Below, in pieces: positions 52,709 through 61,791 of a stretch of 64,000 nt of DNA; position 1 is the stretch's first letter; each line of letters opens with the position of its first letter. The notes under the pieces are model-generated. The model saw nothing but the letters and a program-made list of their open reading frames with translations, was not told where the DNA came from and ran no database searches. The position numbers and the translations under genes were made by a program. The DNA lies in the NCBI RefSeq assembly GCF_010728925.1, contig NZ_AP022608.1, forward strand, positions 2,976,001 to 3,040,000, given 5' to 3'. The DNA is from Mycolicibacterium gadium. Lineage in GTDB: Bacteria > Actinomycetota > Actinomycetes > Mycobacteriales > Mycobacteriaceae.

Positions 52709-53577
52709 TCGTCGATCTCGATCCCTGCGAACAAGTCCGTCTCGGGCAGCGACACCGGTACGCGTGACCGTGCCAACTCGAATTCCTCTGTCGGCCAGAG
52801 CCGTTGCTGCCATTCGATCGGCGCGCGGAAGAAGTCGCCGTTGGGGTCGATCTGGGTGGCGTGCGCACGAAGCGCGTCGTCTCGCTGGGCGAAGTACTTC
52901 GCGCACTCGACCCTGGTGGTCACCCGGCTCTCGAAGATGTCGTGATCGGCTTCCCAGTGCTTGAGCCATTTTTCGAAGGGGCCCACCTCGCCGTGCTTGG
53001 CGAACTCGTCCTGAATCAGCTGCATGCGCTTTCGCAGGAAGCCGTGGTTGTAGTACAGCTTCAGCACGTTCCAGGGCTCCCCCGCATCGGGGAACAGCAT
53101 ATGATCGCCCGCGGCTTCATACGCGGCGACCGACACCTGGTGGCACCGGATGTGATCGGGATGCGGATAGCCGCCGTTCTCGTCATACGTCGTCATCACG
53201 TGGGGCCGGAACTTGCGGATGACGCGCACCAGCGATTCGGTGGGCTCCTCGAGGGGCACCAGGGCGAAGCAACCGTCGGGCAGCGGTGGCGGCGGGTCGC
53301 CCTCGGGCAGGCCCGAGTCGACGAAACCGAGCCAGTGGTGCTCGACGCCCAGGATCTCGGCCGCCTTGGCCATCTCGTCGCGCCGGATCTCGGTCATCCG
53401 GCCGTGCACCTCGGGCAGGTCCATGGCCGGGTTGAGGATGTCGCCGCGCTCGCCCCCGGTCAGCGTCGCCACCATGACGCGCACGCCCTCGTCCGCGTAC
53501 CGTGCCGTGGCGGCCGCACCCTTGCTGGACTCGTCGTCCGGGTGGGCGTGTACCGCCATCAACCGCAGTTCACTCAA
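52705..53577 (-). CDS. mca: Mycothiol S-conjugate amidase
   Basis: A ~290-residue zinc amidase that cleaves mycothiol conjugates so that toxins leave as mercapturic acids. Zinc-binding [17 protein letters not shown], and [11 protein letters not shown] are intact. TTG 53577 gives the usual [14 protein letters not shown] start; an ATG five codons upstream (53592) is the alternative. Corresponds to Rv1082. Confidence 0.93.
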   Translation of the reverse strand: MSELRLMAVHAHPDDESSKGAAATARYADEGVRVMVATLTGGERGDILNPAMDLPEVHGRMTEIRRDEMAKAAEILGVEHHWLGFVDSGLPEGDPPPPLPDGCFALVPLEEPTESLVRVIRKFRPHVMTTYDENGGYPHPDHIRCHQVSVAAYEAAGDHMLFPDAGEPWNVLKLYYNHGFLRKRMQLIQDEFAKHGEVGPFEKWLKHWEADHDIFESRVTTRVECAKYFAQRDDALRAHATQIDPNGDFFRAPIEWQQRLWPTEEFELARSRVPVSLPETDLFAGIEIDE

Positions 53578-53713
53578 CCTGTTCTGCCTCATCTATGTCC
53601 CGAAGATGTCGCCACTCGGCCCTTACCGATCACGTCGCTCGATTTCAACCATTCCGAGTAGCCCTATAGTTCCAGTTCTGTAGATCCATCCGACCGACGG
53701 GCATGAAAACTAG

Positions 53714-54133
53714 ATGATCGAGCGTCCCTCCGCGCGTTATGGGCGCCAGCGTCTGACCCGGCGCCAGCGGCGGTTGATCGCCGGTGGGCTGACCGCGCTG
53801 GTCCTGGTGGTCGGGGTGACGATCGCGGTAATCGCGTCGGGGCGGTTCAGCAATGCGGTCAAGGGTGAACTGGGCGGTTACCGCCTGGTCGACGACGAAA
53901 CCGTCGACGTCACGATCAGCGTGACGCGGGAGGATCCGTCCCAGCCGGTGGTGTGCATCATCCGGGCCCGCGCGATCGACGGTAGCGAAACAGGTCGCCG
54001 CGAGGTTCTGGTCCCGCCGGCCGCCCAGCAGACCGTGCAGGTGACAGCCGTCGTCAAGTCCAACAAGCCGCCGGTCGTCGGCGACGTCTACGGCTGCGGC
54101 GCCGACGTGCCGTCCTACCTGGTGGCCCCGTAG
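53714..54133 (+). CDS. DUF4307 membrane-anchored protein
   Basis: A 139-residue protein: short basic N terminus (RLTRRQRRL), one transmembrane helix (GLTALVLVVGVTIAVIA) and an exported beta-rich domain (DVTISVTREDPSQPVVCIIRARA). Matches DUF4307; corresponds to Rv1081c. Function unknown. Confidence 0.88.
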   Translation: MIERPSARYGRQRLTRRQRRLIAGGLTALVLVVGVTIAVIASGRFSNAVKGELGGYRLVDDETVDVTISVTREDPSQPVVCIIRARAIDGSETGRREVLVPPAAQQTVQVTAVVKSNKPPVVGDVYGCGADVPSYLVAP

Positions 54134-54202
54134 ACACCCGCACGAGACGACGCAACAAACGCCGAACTGCGAATACGTGAAAATCTGCTGTCCCCGCGGT
54201 GC

Positions 54203-54291
54203 TACGATGGATCGATACACGGTTCCCCGTTGGGACCGTGTATTGCTGCATTTAGTGCGCTGATTAGGCGTCGACGACGGTGGCAATACAC
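54203..54291 (+). promoter_or_regulatory. greA promoter and leader with two mutually exclusive hairpins
   Basis: A TACGAT -10-like hexamer (54203-54208) is followed by atacacggt (54215-54223) and accgtgtat (54235-54243), a perfect 9-bp stem. The right arm is also the first part of GTGTATTGC (54238-54246), which pairs perfectly with GCAATACAC (54283-54291). The two 9-bp stems share GTGTAT and cannot form together. This is the shape of an attenuator or switch in the ~155-base leader. No function has been shown. Confidence 0.5.
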
Positions 54292-54369
54292 GAAGAGCTC
54301 CCGGCGGCGCGACAAGAAACCTACTTACGCGAAGAGCGCGAGAGCAACGAACGACGGGAGCGCGACATC

Positions 54370-54864
54370 ATGACCGACACGCAGGTCACGTGGCTGACTG
54401 AGGAAGCACACGATCGGCTGAAGGCCGAGCTCGATCAGCTGATCGCCAACCGACCGGTCATCGCCGCCGAGATCAACGATCGACGCGAAGAGGGCGACCT
54501 GCGCGAGAACGGTGGCTACCACGCCGCACGCGAGCAGCAGGGCCAGGAAGAGGCCCGCATTCGCCAGCTGCAGGAGCTGCTGAACAACGCCAAGGTCGGC
54601 GAGGCTCCCAAGCAGTCCGGCGTGGCGCTGCCCGGTTCGGTGGTCAAGGTGCAGTACGGCGACGACAAGAGCGATACCGAGACGTTCCTGATCGCCACCC
54701 GCCAGGAGGGTGTCAGCGACGGGAAGCTCGAGGTCTATTCGCCGAAGTCGCCGCTCGGCGAGGCGCTCATCGACGCGAAGGTCGGCGACGTCAAGACCTA
54801 CACGATCCCCAACGGCAACACCGTCAAGGTGACACTCCTCAGCGCTGAGCCCTATCACTCCTGA
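54370..54864 (+). CDS. greA: Transcription elongation factor GreA
   Basis: A 164-residue factor that rescues backtracked RNA polymerase. N-terminal coiled coil with the acidic tip [18 protein letters not shown] and C-terminal FKBP-like domain ([16 protein letters not shown]). Sequence and length match M. tuberculosis GreA (Rv1080c) closely. ATG 54370; a GTG at 54280 in the same frame would add 30 residues absent from relatives. Confidence 0.96.
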   Translation: MTDTQVTWLTEEAHDRLKAELDQLIANRPVIAAEINDRREEGDLRENGGYHAAREQQGQEEARIRQLQELLNNAKVGEAPKQSGVALPGSVVKVQYGDDKSDTETFLIATRQEGVSDGKLEVYSPKSPLGEALIDAKVGDVKTYTIPNGNTVKVTLLSAEPYHS

Positions 54865-54902
54865 GGCAGCCGCCTCGGCGGCCCCGCGCTACAGTCCGCA
54901 CC

Positions 54903-55565
54903 ATGGCGCAGATCGCCGAGGATCTCCTTCTGCTTCTGCTCGACAACGCGTCGGCGCAGCCGGGACTCGAGCGTCAACGGCGTGAGCGGGTGCTCGCGGC
55001 CGCGGTACTGCTGGATCTCGCGTACGCCTGCAGGATCCGGCCTGCGATGGCCGAAGACGCAGTCGAACCCGGTCGGCTGATCGCGCTGTCCGCCCCGGGC
55101 GTGATGGATCCGATTGCCGAGTCGGCGTTCCAGTTGCTGCAGCGGCGGCCGCTGCGGCCGGCGGCTGCCGTGAAAAAGCTGTCAAAGCGCACCGCGGACG
55201 ATCTCACCCACCATCTCGAGCAGACCGGCCAGATTCGGCGTATTCGGTTGCAGTCCAACCGATTGACCCATCCTTACGCGTGGCCGCTGACGGATCGGCA
55301 GCGGGTGGATCAGGCGCGTTCGGCGATGTTGGCCGCGCTGTTCGACCGGCGGCCACCGGCACCGGCGACAGCGGCGATCATCACGCTGCTGCACGCTGTC
55401 GACGGGCTGGGCGCAATTCTGTCGCTCAACGATCGCGGATGGCGGTGGGTGCACGCCCGGGCTGGCGAAATCGCAAGCGGCAGTTGGATCGACGAGTACC
55501 CGACGTCGATACGCGAACTGAATCTCGTAGTCACCGCGTCGGCGTTGCGGCCCGAGCTAACCTAG
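54903..55565 (+). CDS. GPP34 (GOLPH3-like) domain protein
   Basis: A 220-residue helical protein with the GPP34 pattern: IAEDLLLLLLDNASAQPG at the start and alternating helices to the C terminus. In eukaryotes the fold binds phosphoinositide; in actinobacteria the role is unknown. Overlaps the metB 3' end by a few bases on the other strand. Confidence 0.85.
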   Translation: MAQIAEDLLLLLLDNASAQPGLERQRRERVLAAAVLLDLAYACRIRPAMAEDAVEPGRLIALSAPGVMDPIAESAFQLLQRRPLRPAAAVKKLSKRTADDLTHHLEQTGQIRRIRLQSNRLTHPYAWPLTDRQRVDQARSAMLAALFDRRPPAPATAAIITLLHAVDGLGAILSLNDRGWRWVHARAGEIASGSWIDEYPTSIRELNLVVTASALRPELT

Positions 55566-56714
55566 CGCCTGCTCTAGATCGGCGATCAGGTCCGCCGAGT
55601 CCTCGATGCCGACCGACAGACGCACGAGGTCGTCGGGCACCTCCAGTTGGGATCCCGCCGTCGAGGCGTGCGTCATCGCACCGGGGTGCTCGATCAGCGA
55701 TTCCACCCCGCCCAGCGACTCGGCGAGGATGAAGATCTCCGTACTCGCGCACAGCTGGCGGGCGGCGTCGGCACCGCCCCGCATACGCACCGAGACCATG
55801 CCGCCGAAGCCGCTCATCTGCTTTGCGGCGACCTCGTGGCCCGGGTGACTCGGCAATCCCGGATACAGCACCGTCCCGATCGCCGGGTGATCGGCCAGGA
55901 ACTCGGCGACCAGCGTCGCATTTTCGCAGTGCTGACGCATGCGCAGCACCAGGGTCTTGAGTCCGCGCATCGTGAGGTAGGCGTCGAACGGGCCCGCGAC
56001 AGCGCCCGCGCCGTTCTGGAGGAACGCGAACGCGGTGTCGAGTTCTTCATCGCTGGTCAGCAACGCGCCGCCCACCACGTCCGAGTGCCCACCGATGTAC
56101 TTCGTCGTCGAATGTAGGACGATGTCCGCCCCCAGTGTCAGGGGCTGCTGCAGCGCAGGCGAAGCAAACGTGTTGTCCACCAACACTTTCACCTTCGACG
56201 ACGCCGCGATACCGGCGATGCCTGCGATATCGGCAATCGACAGTAGCGGATTGGTCGGCGTCTCCACCCAGATCAACTTGGTCTGCGGTGTGACCGCGGC
56301 ACGAACGGCGTCGAGGTCGGATAGTGACACCGCGGTGTAGTCGATACCCCACTGCGTGAACACCTTGTCGATCAAACGAAAGGTGCCGCCGTAGGCGTCG
56401 TCGGGCATGACGACGTGGTCGCCGGGCCGCAAGACCGCACGCAGCGCGCAATCGGTGGCCGCCATCCCCGACGCGAACGCGCGCCCGTACTGGGCCTCCT
56501 CGACGGCGGCAAGCGATGCTTCCAGTGCGGTACGGGTCGGATTGCCGGTACGGGCGTACTCGTATCCGCCGCGCAGGCCGCCGACTCCGTCCTGGGCAAA
56601 GGTCGAGCTCGCATAGATCGGGGCGTTGACGGCGCCGGTCGCCGGATCGGGTCGAAAGCCTGCGTGGATGGCCTTGGTGGCAAGCCCCCTCGACCTGTGC
56701 TGTTCATTCATCAT
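55557..56714 (-). CDS. metB: Cystathionine gamma-synthase
   Basis: A 385-residue PLP enzyme of the Cys/Met metabolism family, joining an activated homoserine and cysteine on the way to methionine. PLP lysine in HSTTKYIGGHSD; YEYARTGNPTRTALE and SLGGVESLIEHPG are diagnostic. Corresponds to Rv1079. Two start Met codons are adjacent (56714 and 56711). Confidence 0.94.
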   Translation of the reverse strand: MMNEQHRSRGLATKAIHAGFRPDPATGAVNAPIYASSTFAQDGVGGLRGGYEYARTGNPTRTALEASLAAVEEAQYGRAFASGMAATDCALRAVLRPGDHVVMPDDAYGGTFRLIDKVFTQWGIDYTAVSLSDLDAVRAAVTPQTKLIWVETPTNPLLSIADIAGIAGIAASSKVKVLVDNTFASPALQQPLTLGADIVLHSTTKYIGGHSDVVGGALLTSDEELDTAFAFLQNGAGAVAGPFDAYLTMRGLKTLVLRMRQHCENATLVAEFLADHPAIGTVLYPGLPSHPGHEVAAKQMSGFGGMVSVRMRGGADAARQLCASTEIFILAESLGGVESLIEHPGAMTHASTAGSQLEVPDDLVRLSVGIEDSADLIADLEQALG

Positions 56715-56785
56715 CGATCAGGGTAGCGACGGGTCCGAAGGTTCGATCCACTGCGGGGGTGGCGGCAGCCCAGCACCCAGCCGAT

Positions 56786-57325
56786 CTACAGCGGTACGCA
56801 AACGGTCTTGAGGAGCTTGTCGGCGATCGTCTGCCGTTTGGGATCCCACAGTGGGAACAAGAAACCGATGTAGCAGATGAGAGCGTCGAGACCGTGGGCG
56901 ATCTGGCGCAGAAACGACTTGCCGACTCCGATCGGCTGCTGCGTCTGCTCGCCGACGACCTTGAAGTCCATTATCTGCTTACCGATGCTAGAGCCGGTAT
57001 TACCCTGCCGTACAACGAAATTCCACAACGTGAACGCGACGGCGACCAACACACAGAGCGAGAAGATGATCCACGCCGTCGTCGACGGTCCGTTTCTTCC
57101 GGTAGCGCAGAACGCCTCGGCCACACACAATGTTTCGGTCGGCTGGAAGATGTAGAGGACGACGCCACCGATGGCGGTGAGCAGGTACACCGGGATGCTG
57201 TCGATCACGTAGGCGAGCACGCGGGTGAACCACGGCGTGTAGTTACCTCCAGTGACCACGGGCGCAATCGAGGGAACACCCTGGGCGAAGTCACCCGCGG
57301 GTGGCGGTGGCGGCTGACTGGTCAC
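56786..57325 (-). CDS. pra: RDD-family membrane protein, Pra homologue
   Basis: A 179-residue protein with a short Pro-rich N terminus (PPPPPAGDF) and an RDD domain with three to four helices. The end (LRQIAHGLDALICYIGFLFP, then KRQTIADKL and CVPL) follows the proline-rich antigen Pra/Rv1078. GTG 57325 with GAGGG upstream is preferred to TTG 57343. The Pro-rich part is much shorter than in M. tuberculosis. Confidence 0.85.
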   Translation of the reverse strand: MTSQPPPPPAGDFAQGVPSIAPVVTGGNYTPWFTRVLAYVIDSIPVYLLTAIGGVVLYIFQPTETLCVAEAFCATGRNGPSTTAWIIFSLCVLVAVAFTLWNFVVRQGNTGSSIGKQIMDFKVVGEQTQQPIGVGKSFLRQIAHGLDALICYIGFLFPLWDPKRQTIADKLLKTVCVPL

Positions 57326-57401
57326 GTTCGCCCTCACTGTCAATCCATCGCGACTGGTGGCAGCTTACAAATCTGACCGCGATGGCGCAGAGAGACGCGA
57401 A

Positions 57402-57435
57402 GACCCGGTCTGCAAATATGCGCGCAGACCGGGTC
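57402..57435 (-). terminator. Terminator hairpin downstream of the Pro/Gly-rich membrane-protein gene
   Basis: gacccggtctgc (57402-57413) and gcagaccgggtc (57424-57435) form a perfect 12-bp stem with a 10-base loop just beyond the stop at 57444. Confidence 0.8.
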
Positions 57436-57443
57436 GTTCACGA

Positions 57444-58427
57444 TTACGGCGTCAGCGGAGCGATCTGGCCGTTGGTGAGCTTGCGGTAGGTATACACCAG
57501 GAACAGCGCGGCGACCGGGATGGCAACGATCAGCCCGATCAAGCAGGCCAACGTCCCGACGATCGTGATGGCGTAGATGACGAGCAGTGCGAGGATCACC
57601 GGAACGAAGTTGTTCTTGGTGATCTCGAAGCTCTGTTTGATCGCGTCAATGGGAGAGGCATTGCGTTCGACGATGATCACCGTCGCGAAGAGTGTGAACA
57701 GCGACACCGCAATCCCACCGATGAAGCAGAAGGACAGGATTCCCGCCGCTATCCCGATGATCAGGGTCGCGACGATCACACTGCCTACGTTTCTCGGCTT
57801 GAAGAACGACCCGATCGTAACCGGTTGTCCGTTCGCGATGTCCAATAGACCACCCAGATAGGCCGATTGCATCGCCGCGGCGACCACCATCAGGATGAGG
57901 TATCCGACGATCAGCGCCAGGAAGCTCGCGAAGCCGAAGCTCGCTTCGTAGCTGTAACTGGTGCCGTAGGACTCGTAGGTCTGCGTCGGCGCAAGAGCGA
58001 ACGCCAGGCCGTACACGGCACCGACGAGAATGCCGACGATGACCGAGTACACGAGTGCCGGGACGATCAGCGCGGCAGCGTTCTTGCTGAACTTGTTCCA
58101 CGCCCAAGAGAACGCCTCGCCGACGTTAAGCTCTTGTGCGCCAGGGAAACCCGGGCCCGGAGCCGGTGGATAACCGCCCGGCGCGCCCATTTGCGGGTAG
58201 CCCCCCTGCGGGCCGTAGCCGCCCGGTCCGCTTGGCGGCGGCGGTGCGTAACCACCACCGGGAGGCGGGGGTGGTGCGTAACCGCCACCTGGCGGCGGCG
58301 GGTAGTTGCCCCCCGGCGGGGGCGGAGGATAGTTACCCCCCGGCGGGGGCGGAGGATAGTTACCACCCGGCGGGGGCGGAGGATAGTTACCCCCCGGCGG
58401 GGGCGGAGGAGGCGGTTGATCGCTCAT
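57444..58427 (-). CDS. Pro/Gly-rich multipass membrane protein (Rv2560-like)
   Basis: A 327-residue protein. The first ~95 residues are cytoplasmic and built of PPPPPGGNY and GGGYAPPPP repeats; residues ~110-320 form about six transmembrane helices (VGEAFSWAWNKFSKN at the start of the domain). Similar to mycobacterial proline/glycine-rich membrane proteins such as Rv2560. Probably a recent neighbour of pra by theme; function unknown. Confidence 0.8.
   Translation of the reverse strand: MSDQPPPPPPPGGNYPPPPPGGNYPPPPPGGNYPPPPPGGNYPPPPGGGYAPPPPPGGGYAPPPPSGPGGYGPQGGYPQMGAPGGYPPAPGPGFPGAQELNVGEAFSWAWNKFSKNAAALIVPALVYSVIVGILVGAVYGLAFALAPTQTYESYGTSYSYEASFGFASFLALIVGYLILMVVAAAMQSAYLGGLLDIANGQPVTIGSFFKPRNVGSVIVATLIIGIAAGILSFCFIGGIAVSLFTLFATVIIVERNASPIDAIKQSFEITKNNFVPVILALLVIYAITIVGTLACLIGLIVAIPVAALFLVYTYRKLTNGQIAPLTP
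58296..58415. repeat. 27-base tandem repeat encoding PPPPPGGNY
   Basis: Four near-identical 27-base units inside the coding region of the membrane protein at 57444, each encoding PPPPPGGNY; the last unit is slightly diverged. Copy number is likely to vary between strains. Confidence 0.85.
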
Positions 58428-58560
58428 GGTTTGCCGTTCCTTTCAATGACTTCCATGATTGCCGGATTCACGATCCGGTCTGAATCCAAATCCCCACTGG
58501 CACCGTCGAAGTGGCAACCGCGGCCCAGAGCGACGACGCGGAGCAATAGCTCCGTGAACG

Positions 58561-58902
58561 CTAGGAGTAACTGGTTGTCGCGCCGATGCCGACGACGACG
58601 TTGATGATGATGACGATCACGAAGACGATGACGCCGGCGATCGCGCCCCACACCGCGTACTTCTTCGCGTCGTCAGCCGCCTGCTGCGCTTCTGCTGCGC
58701 GCCCCTGTGCCCACAGACCGGAGACCTGAGTGGACTTTACGATCGACACGATTCCGAGTGGTAGACAGCACAACACCGTCACCAAGATGCCCCAGATCAG
58801 GTTGTTGTTCGGCTGCGCTGCGGGAGCAGGAGGCGGCATGCCGCCGCTCGGTGGTGGCGGCGGAGGATAGTTCCCGGGGGGCGGTGGGGGCTGTTCGGTC
58901 AT
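58561..58902 (-). CDS. CD225/dispanin-like small membrane protein
   Basis: A 113-residue protein: Pro-rich N terminus (PPPPPGNYPPPPPPSGG), then two helices around LIWGILVTVLCCLPLGIVSIVKSTQV, the CD225 signature with a Cys pair before LPLG, and a second membrane segment near the C terminus. Family known from interferon-induced transmembrane proteins; role in bacteria unknown. Confidence 0.87.
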   Translation of the reverse strand: MTEQPPPPPGNYPPPPPPSGGMPPPAPAAQPNNNLIWGILVTVLCCLPLGIVSIVKSTQVSGLWAQGRAAEAQQAADDAKKYAVWGAIAGVIVFVIVIIINVVVGIGATTSYS

Positions 58903-59077
58903 GGGGCCTTCCAGTCATTGTCTTAGCTGGTACAAGCGTGCTTACCCTACCTGAGAAGTGGGTTGCCGCAGAGGTTTCTGTGCGGAAGTTGATCATGTGG
59001 CGAAGCAGCGAAACCCGCCGGTAACGGCCGGATCGGAGCCCGCGACCCCAATCGTTTGCCAGTCTTTGTAAATCCGA

Positions 59078-60490
59078 CTAGCGGACTCGACGGCTGCTTC
59101 CGTCGGACAGGAAGCCCAATAGGTCATGACGGGTCAGGACGCCCACCGGCTTACCCTCTTCCACGACCATCACGGCGTCGCACTCGCGCAGTGTCTTCGC
59201 CGCGGTGCTGACGAGCTCGCCCGCACCGATCAGCGGCAGTGGCGGACTCATGTGCTGGGACACCGCATCTGCCAGATTGGCCCGGCCCTCGAACACCGCG
59301 GACAGCAGTTCGCGCTCCGCGACGCTGCCCGCCACCTCACCCGCCATCACCGGCGGCTCGGCACCCACCACCGGCATCTGGGAGACGCCGTACTCGCGCA
59401 GGATGCCGATCGCGTCGCGCACGGTCTCCGACGGGTGGGTGTGCACCAGGTCGGGCAGCGCACCCGACTTGCCGCGCAGCACCTCTCCGACGGTCGTCTC
59501 CTCGACAGAACCGTCGAGCCGGCTCCGCAGAAATCCGTAGGACGACATCCATCCGTCATTGAAAACCTTTGACAGATAACCTCTTCCGCCATCCGGTAGG
59601 AGGACGACCACAACCGAATCCGGGCCCGCTTTCTCGGCGACCTTGATGGCGGCGACGACGGCCATGCCGCACGAACCACCGACGAGGAGGGCCTCTTCGC
59701 GGGCCAGCCTGCGCGTCATCTCGAATGAGTCCGCATCGGACACGGCGATGATCTCGTCCGGCACGGTCGGGTCGTAGGCCGACGGCCAGAAGTCCTCGCC
59801 CACGCCTTCGACCAAGTACGGCCTGCCGGTGCCGCCGGAGTACACCGACCCCTCGGGGTCGACGCCGATGATCCTGACCGGGCCTTCTGGACGCCGTGCA
59901 GAAACCTCCTTGAGATACCGCCCGGCCCCGGTGATCGTGCCGCCGGTGCCGACGCCTGCGACGAAATGGGTGACCTTGCCGTCGGTGTCCGCCCACACCT
60001 CGGGGCCAGTGGTCTCGTAGTGGCTGGCGGGCCCCATGGGGTTGGAGTACTGATCGGGCTTCCACGCGCCGTCGATCTCCTCGACGAGCCGATTCGAGAC
60101 GCTGTAATAGCTGTCCGGATTGTCCGGCGCCACGGCCGTCGGGCAGACCACGACATCAGCGCCGTACGCGCGCAACACGTTCTGTTTGTCCTCGCTGACT
60201 TTGTCGGGGCAGACGAAGATGCATTTGTAGCCGCGCTGCTGCGCCACGAGCGCCAGGCCCACACCGGTGTTGCCGGAGGTCGGCTCGACGATGGTGCCGC
60301 CGGGCTTGAGTTCGCCGCTGGCTTCGGCCGCGTCGATCATCTTGATCGCGATGCGGTCCTTGGAGCTACCGCCGGGATTCAGGTACTCGATCTTGGCGGC
60401 GACGGTGCCCGCGCCGTCAGGGACGACGGAGTTCAGCTGTACCAGAGGGGTATTGCCGATGAGCTCACTGATGTGCCGTGCGATCCGCAT
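59078..60490 (-). CDS. cbs: Cystathionine beta-synthase
   Basis: A 470-residue PLP enzyme with C-terminal CBS domains. PLP lysine in NPGGSSKDRIA, SGNTGVG and GVGTGGTITG in the catalytic part; two CBS motifs in the last ~130 residues (SQMPVVGAEP, GVLTRHDLLGFL). Forms cystathionine from serine and homocysteine. Corresponds to Rv1077; lies near metB. Confidence 0.95.
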   Translation of the reverse strand: MRIARHISELIGNTPLVQLNSVVPDGAGTVAAKIEYLNPGGSSKDRIAIKMIDAAEASGELKPGGTIVEPTSGNTGVGLALVAQQRGYKCIFVCPDKVSEDKQNVLRAYGADVVVCPTAVAPDNPDSYYSVSNRLVEEIDGAWKPDQYSNPMGPASHYETTGPEVWADTDGKVTHFVAGVGTGGTITGAGRYLKEVSARRPEGPVRIIGVDPEGSVYSGGTGRPYLVEGVGEDFWPSAYDPTVPDEIIAVSDADSFEMTRRLAREEALLVGGSCGMAVVAAIKVAEKAGPDSVVVVLLPDGGRGYLSKVFNDGWMSSYGFLRSRLDGSVEETTVGEVLRGKSGALPDLVHTHPSETVRDAIGILREYGVSQMPVVGAEPPVMAGEVAGSVAERELLSAVFEGRANLADAVSQHMSPPLPLIGAGELVSTAAKTLRECDAVMVVEEGKPVGVLTRHDLLGFLSDGSSRRVR

Positions 60491-60534
60491 GACTCCATCG
60501 TGTCAGGCGGGGCAGCGGGGTACCAGCTCAGGGT

Positions 60535-61596
60535 TTACCAGGTGGCTTCGCGGATGTAGTCGCCGATCTGGCGCAGCGATCGCTTGGCCTCGGGAACAGC
60601 GGGCGATGCCAGCTGGAACACGTGCATTTGACCCGGCCAGACGCGGACCTCGACGGGTATACCAGCGGCCGCGAGCCGCCGGGCCGCCTTGCGCGCGTCG
60701 CTCACCAGAACTTCAGACCCCGACACATGGATCAGCGTGCGCGGCAGCCCCGGCTCGATGTGGTCGAGCGGCTCGTAGACCTCTTCTGGCTTTCCGTCGA
60801 CCATGTGCCGGCCCGCCGCCTCCTTGACCAAGTCCACCAACGCATGGAACGCGCGCGGCGGAAACATCGCATCGCTGTGGATGTTCGGGTGGTTGGCGCG
60901 GCCTTCGTTGTCGATCTCGAACAGCGGCGACATCGTCACCATCGCCGCGGGGATTTCGCCTTCCAAGCCCTCGCGCTGCAGTTTCTCGGCGAGCGCCAGG
61001 GCCAGGTACCCGCCGGCGGAGTCACCCGCCAGCACGATCTGATTCGGCTCATAACCCTTGAGTCGCAACCACTTATAGGCGTCGTAACAGTCGTCGAGCG
61101 CTTGACCGACGGAGTGCTTGGGGATCATCCGGTAGTTGACGACCAGCACCGGGCAGTCGGCGTACCCCGAGAGGGCGGTCACCAGCCGGCCGTGGGAGTT
61201 CACACCACACGTCAAGAACGCCCCGCCGTGCATGTACAGAATCACGCCGCGCTTGCCGTCCGCAGGCAGCACGCCGCCCGCCCGCACGAGCTGTGCGGTG
61301 CATTTCGGCAAAGAAATCGTCGCGCGCACCGTGCCGGGGGCGGGACGCATGACCCGCGACGCAAAATCCACCAAACCCCATGGCCAGGGCAGACGCGGAG
61401 CGTAGCTTCCGATAGCTAGTGTCGGTCGAATTGTTAGCAGAGCCGCAAGAGAAGTGAGCCGTCCCGCGAGGCTTGGGCCGTCCTCGACGACCTCTACGGG
61501 TGCGCCGTCACTAACTGGGAACTTGCGCGGTTTATGTGCTCTAGCAGGCATTTTGCCAACACGAGACGTCCTGGCCACTTTACTGGGTGCCGTCAT
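60535..61596 (-). CDS. lipU: Alpha/beta-hydrolase esterase/lipase LipU
   Basis: A 353-residue hormone-sensitive-lipase-type esterase. Oxyanion HGG in ILYMHGGAFLTCG, nucleophile GDSAGGYLAL, catalytic Asp and His in SGSEVLVSDARK and PGQMHVFQL. Corresponds to Rv1076/LipU. ATG 61596 with GGGAG upstream is chosen over GTG codons just before it. Confidence 0.93.
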   Translation of the reverse strand: MTAPSKVARTSRVGKMPARAHKPRKFPVSDGAPVEVVEDGPSLAGRLTSLAALLTIRPTLAIGSYAPRLPWPWGLVDFASRVMRPAPGTVRATISLPKCTAQLVRAGGVLPADGKRGVILYMHGGAFLTCGVNSHGRLVTALSGYADCPVLVVNYRMIPKHSVGQALDDCYDAYKWLRLKGYEPNQIVLAGDSAGGYLALALAEKLQREGLEGEIPAAMVTMSPLFEIDNEGRANHPNIHSDAMFPPRAFHALVDLVKEAAGRHMVDGKPEEVYEPLDHIEPGLPRTLIHVSGSEVLVSDARKAARRLAAAGIPVEVRVWPGQMHVFQLASPAVPEAKRSLRQIGDYIREATW

Positions 61597-61791
61597 CGCC
61601 ACCACTCCCTACGACTTTGTAGAGCCCCGGGCCGCCGTTTGCTTCAGCGCTACCGATACCTTAGCTTGACAGGCTCCGTTCATTTCAACAATCAACGAGT
61701 CGATTTCGATACCGGACTTGATACCGCACTGTGATCCGTTGGCGTTGGTCGCCACGCGGATATCCCAGAAAATCCCACCTAAACTTGTCGC

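Noticed and set aside
54280..54369. Longer GreA start (GTG)
   Set aside because: GreA homologues begin at MTDTQVTWL; the extra residues overlap the leader hairpin.
58296..58415. Repeats considered as a CRISPR array
   Set aside because: The repeats are contiguous, 27 bases, in frame and coding, without spacers.
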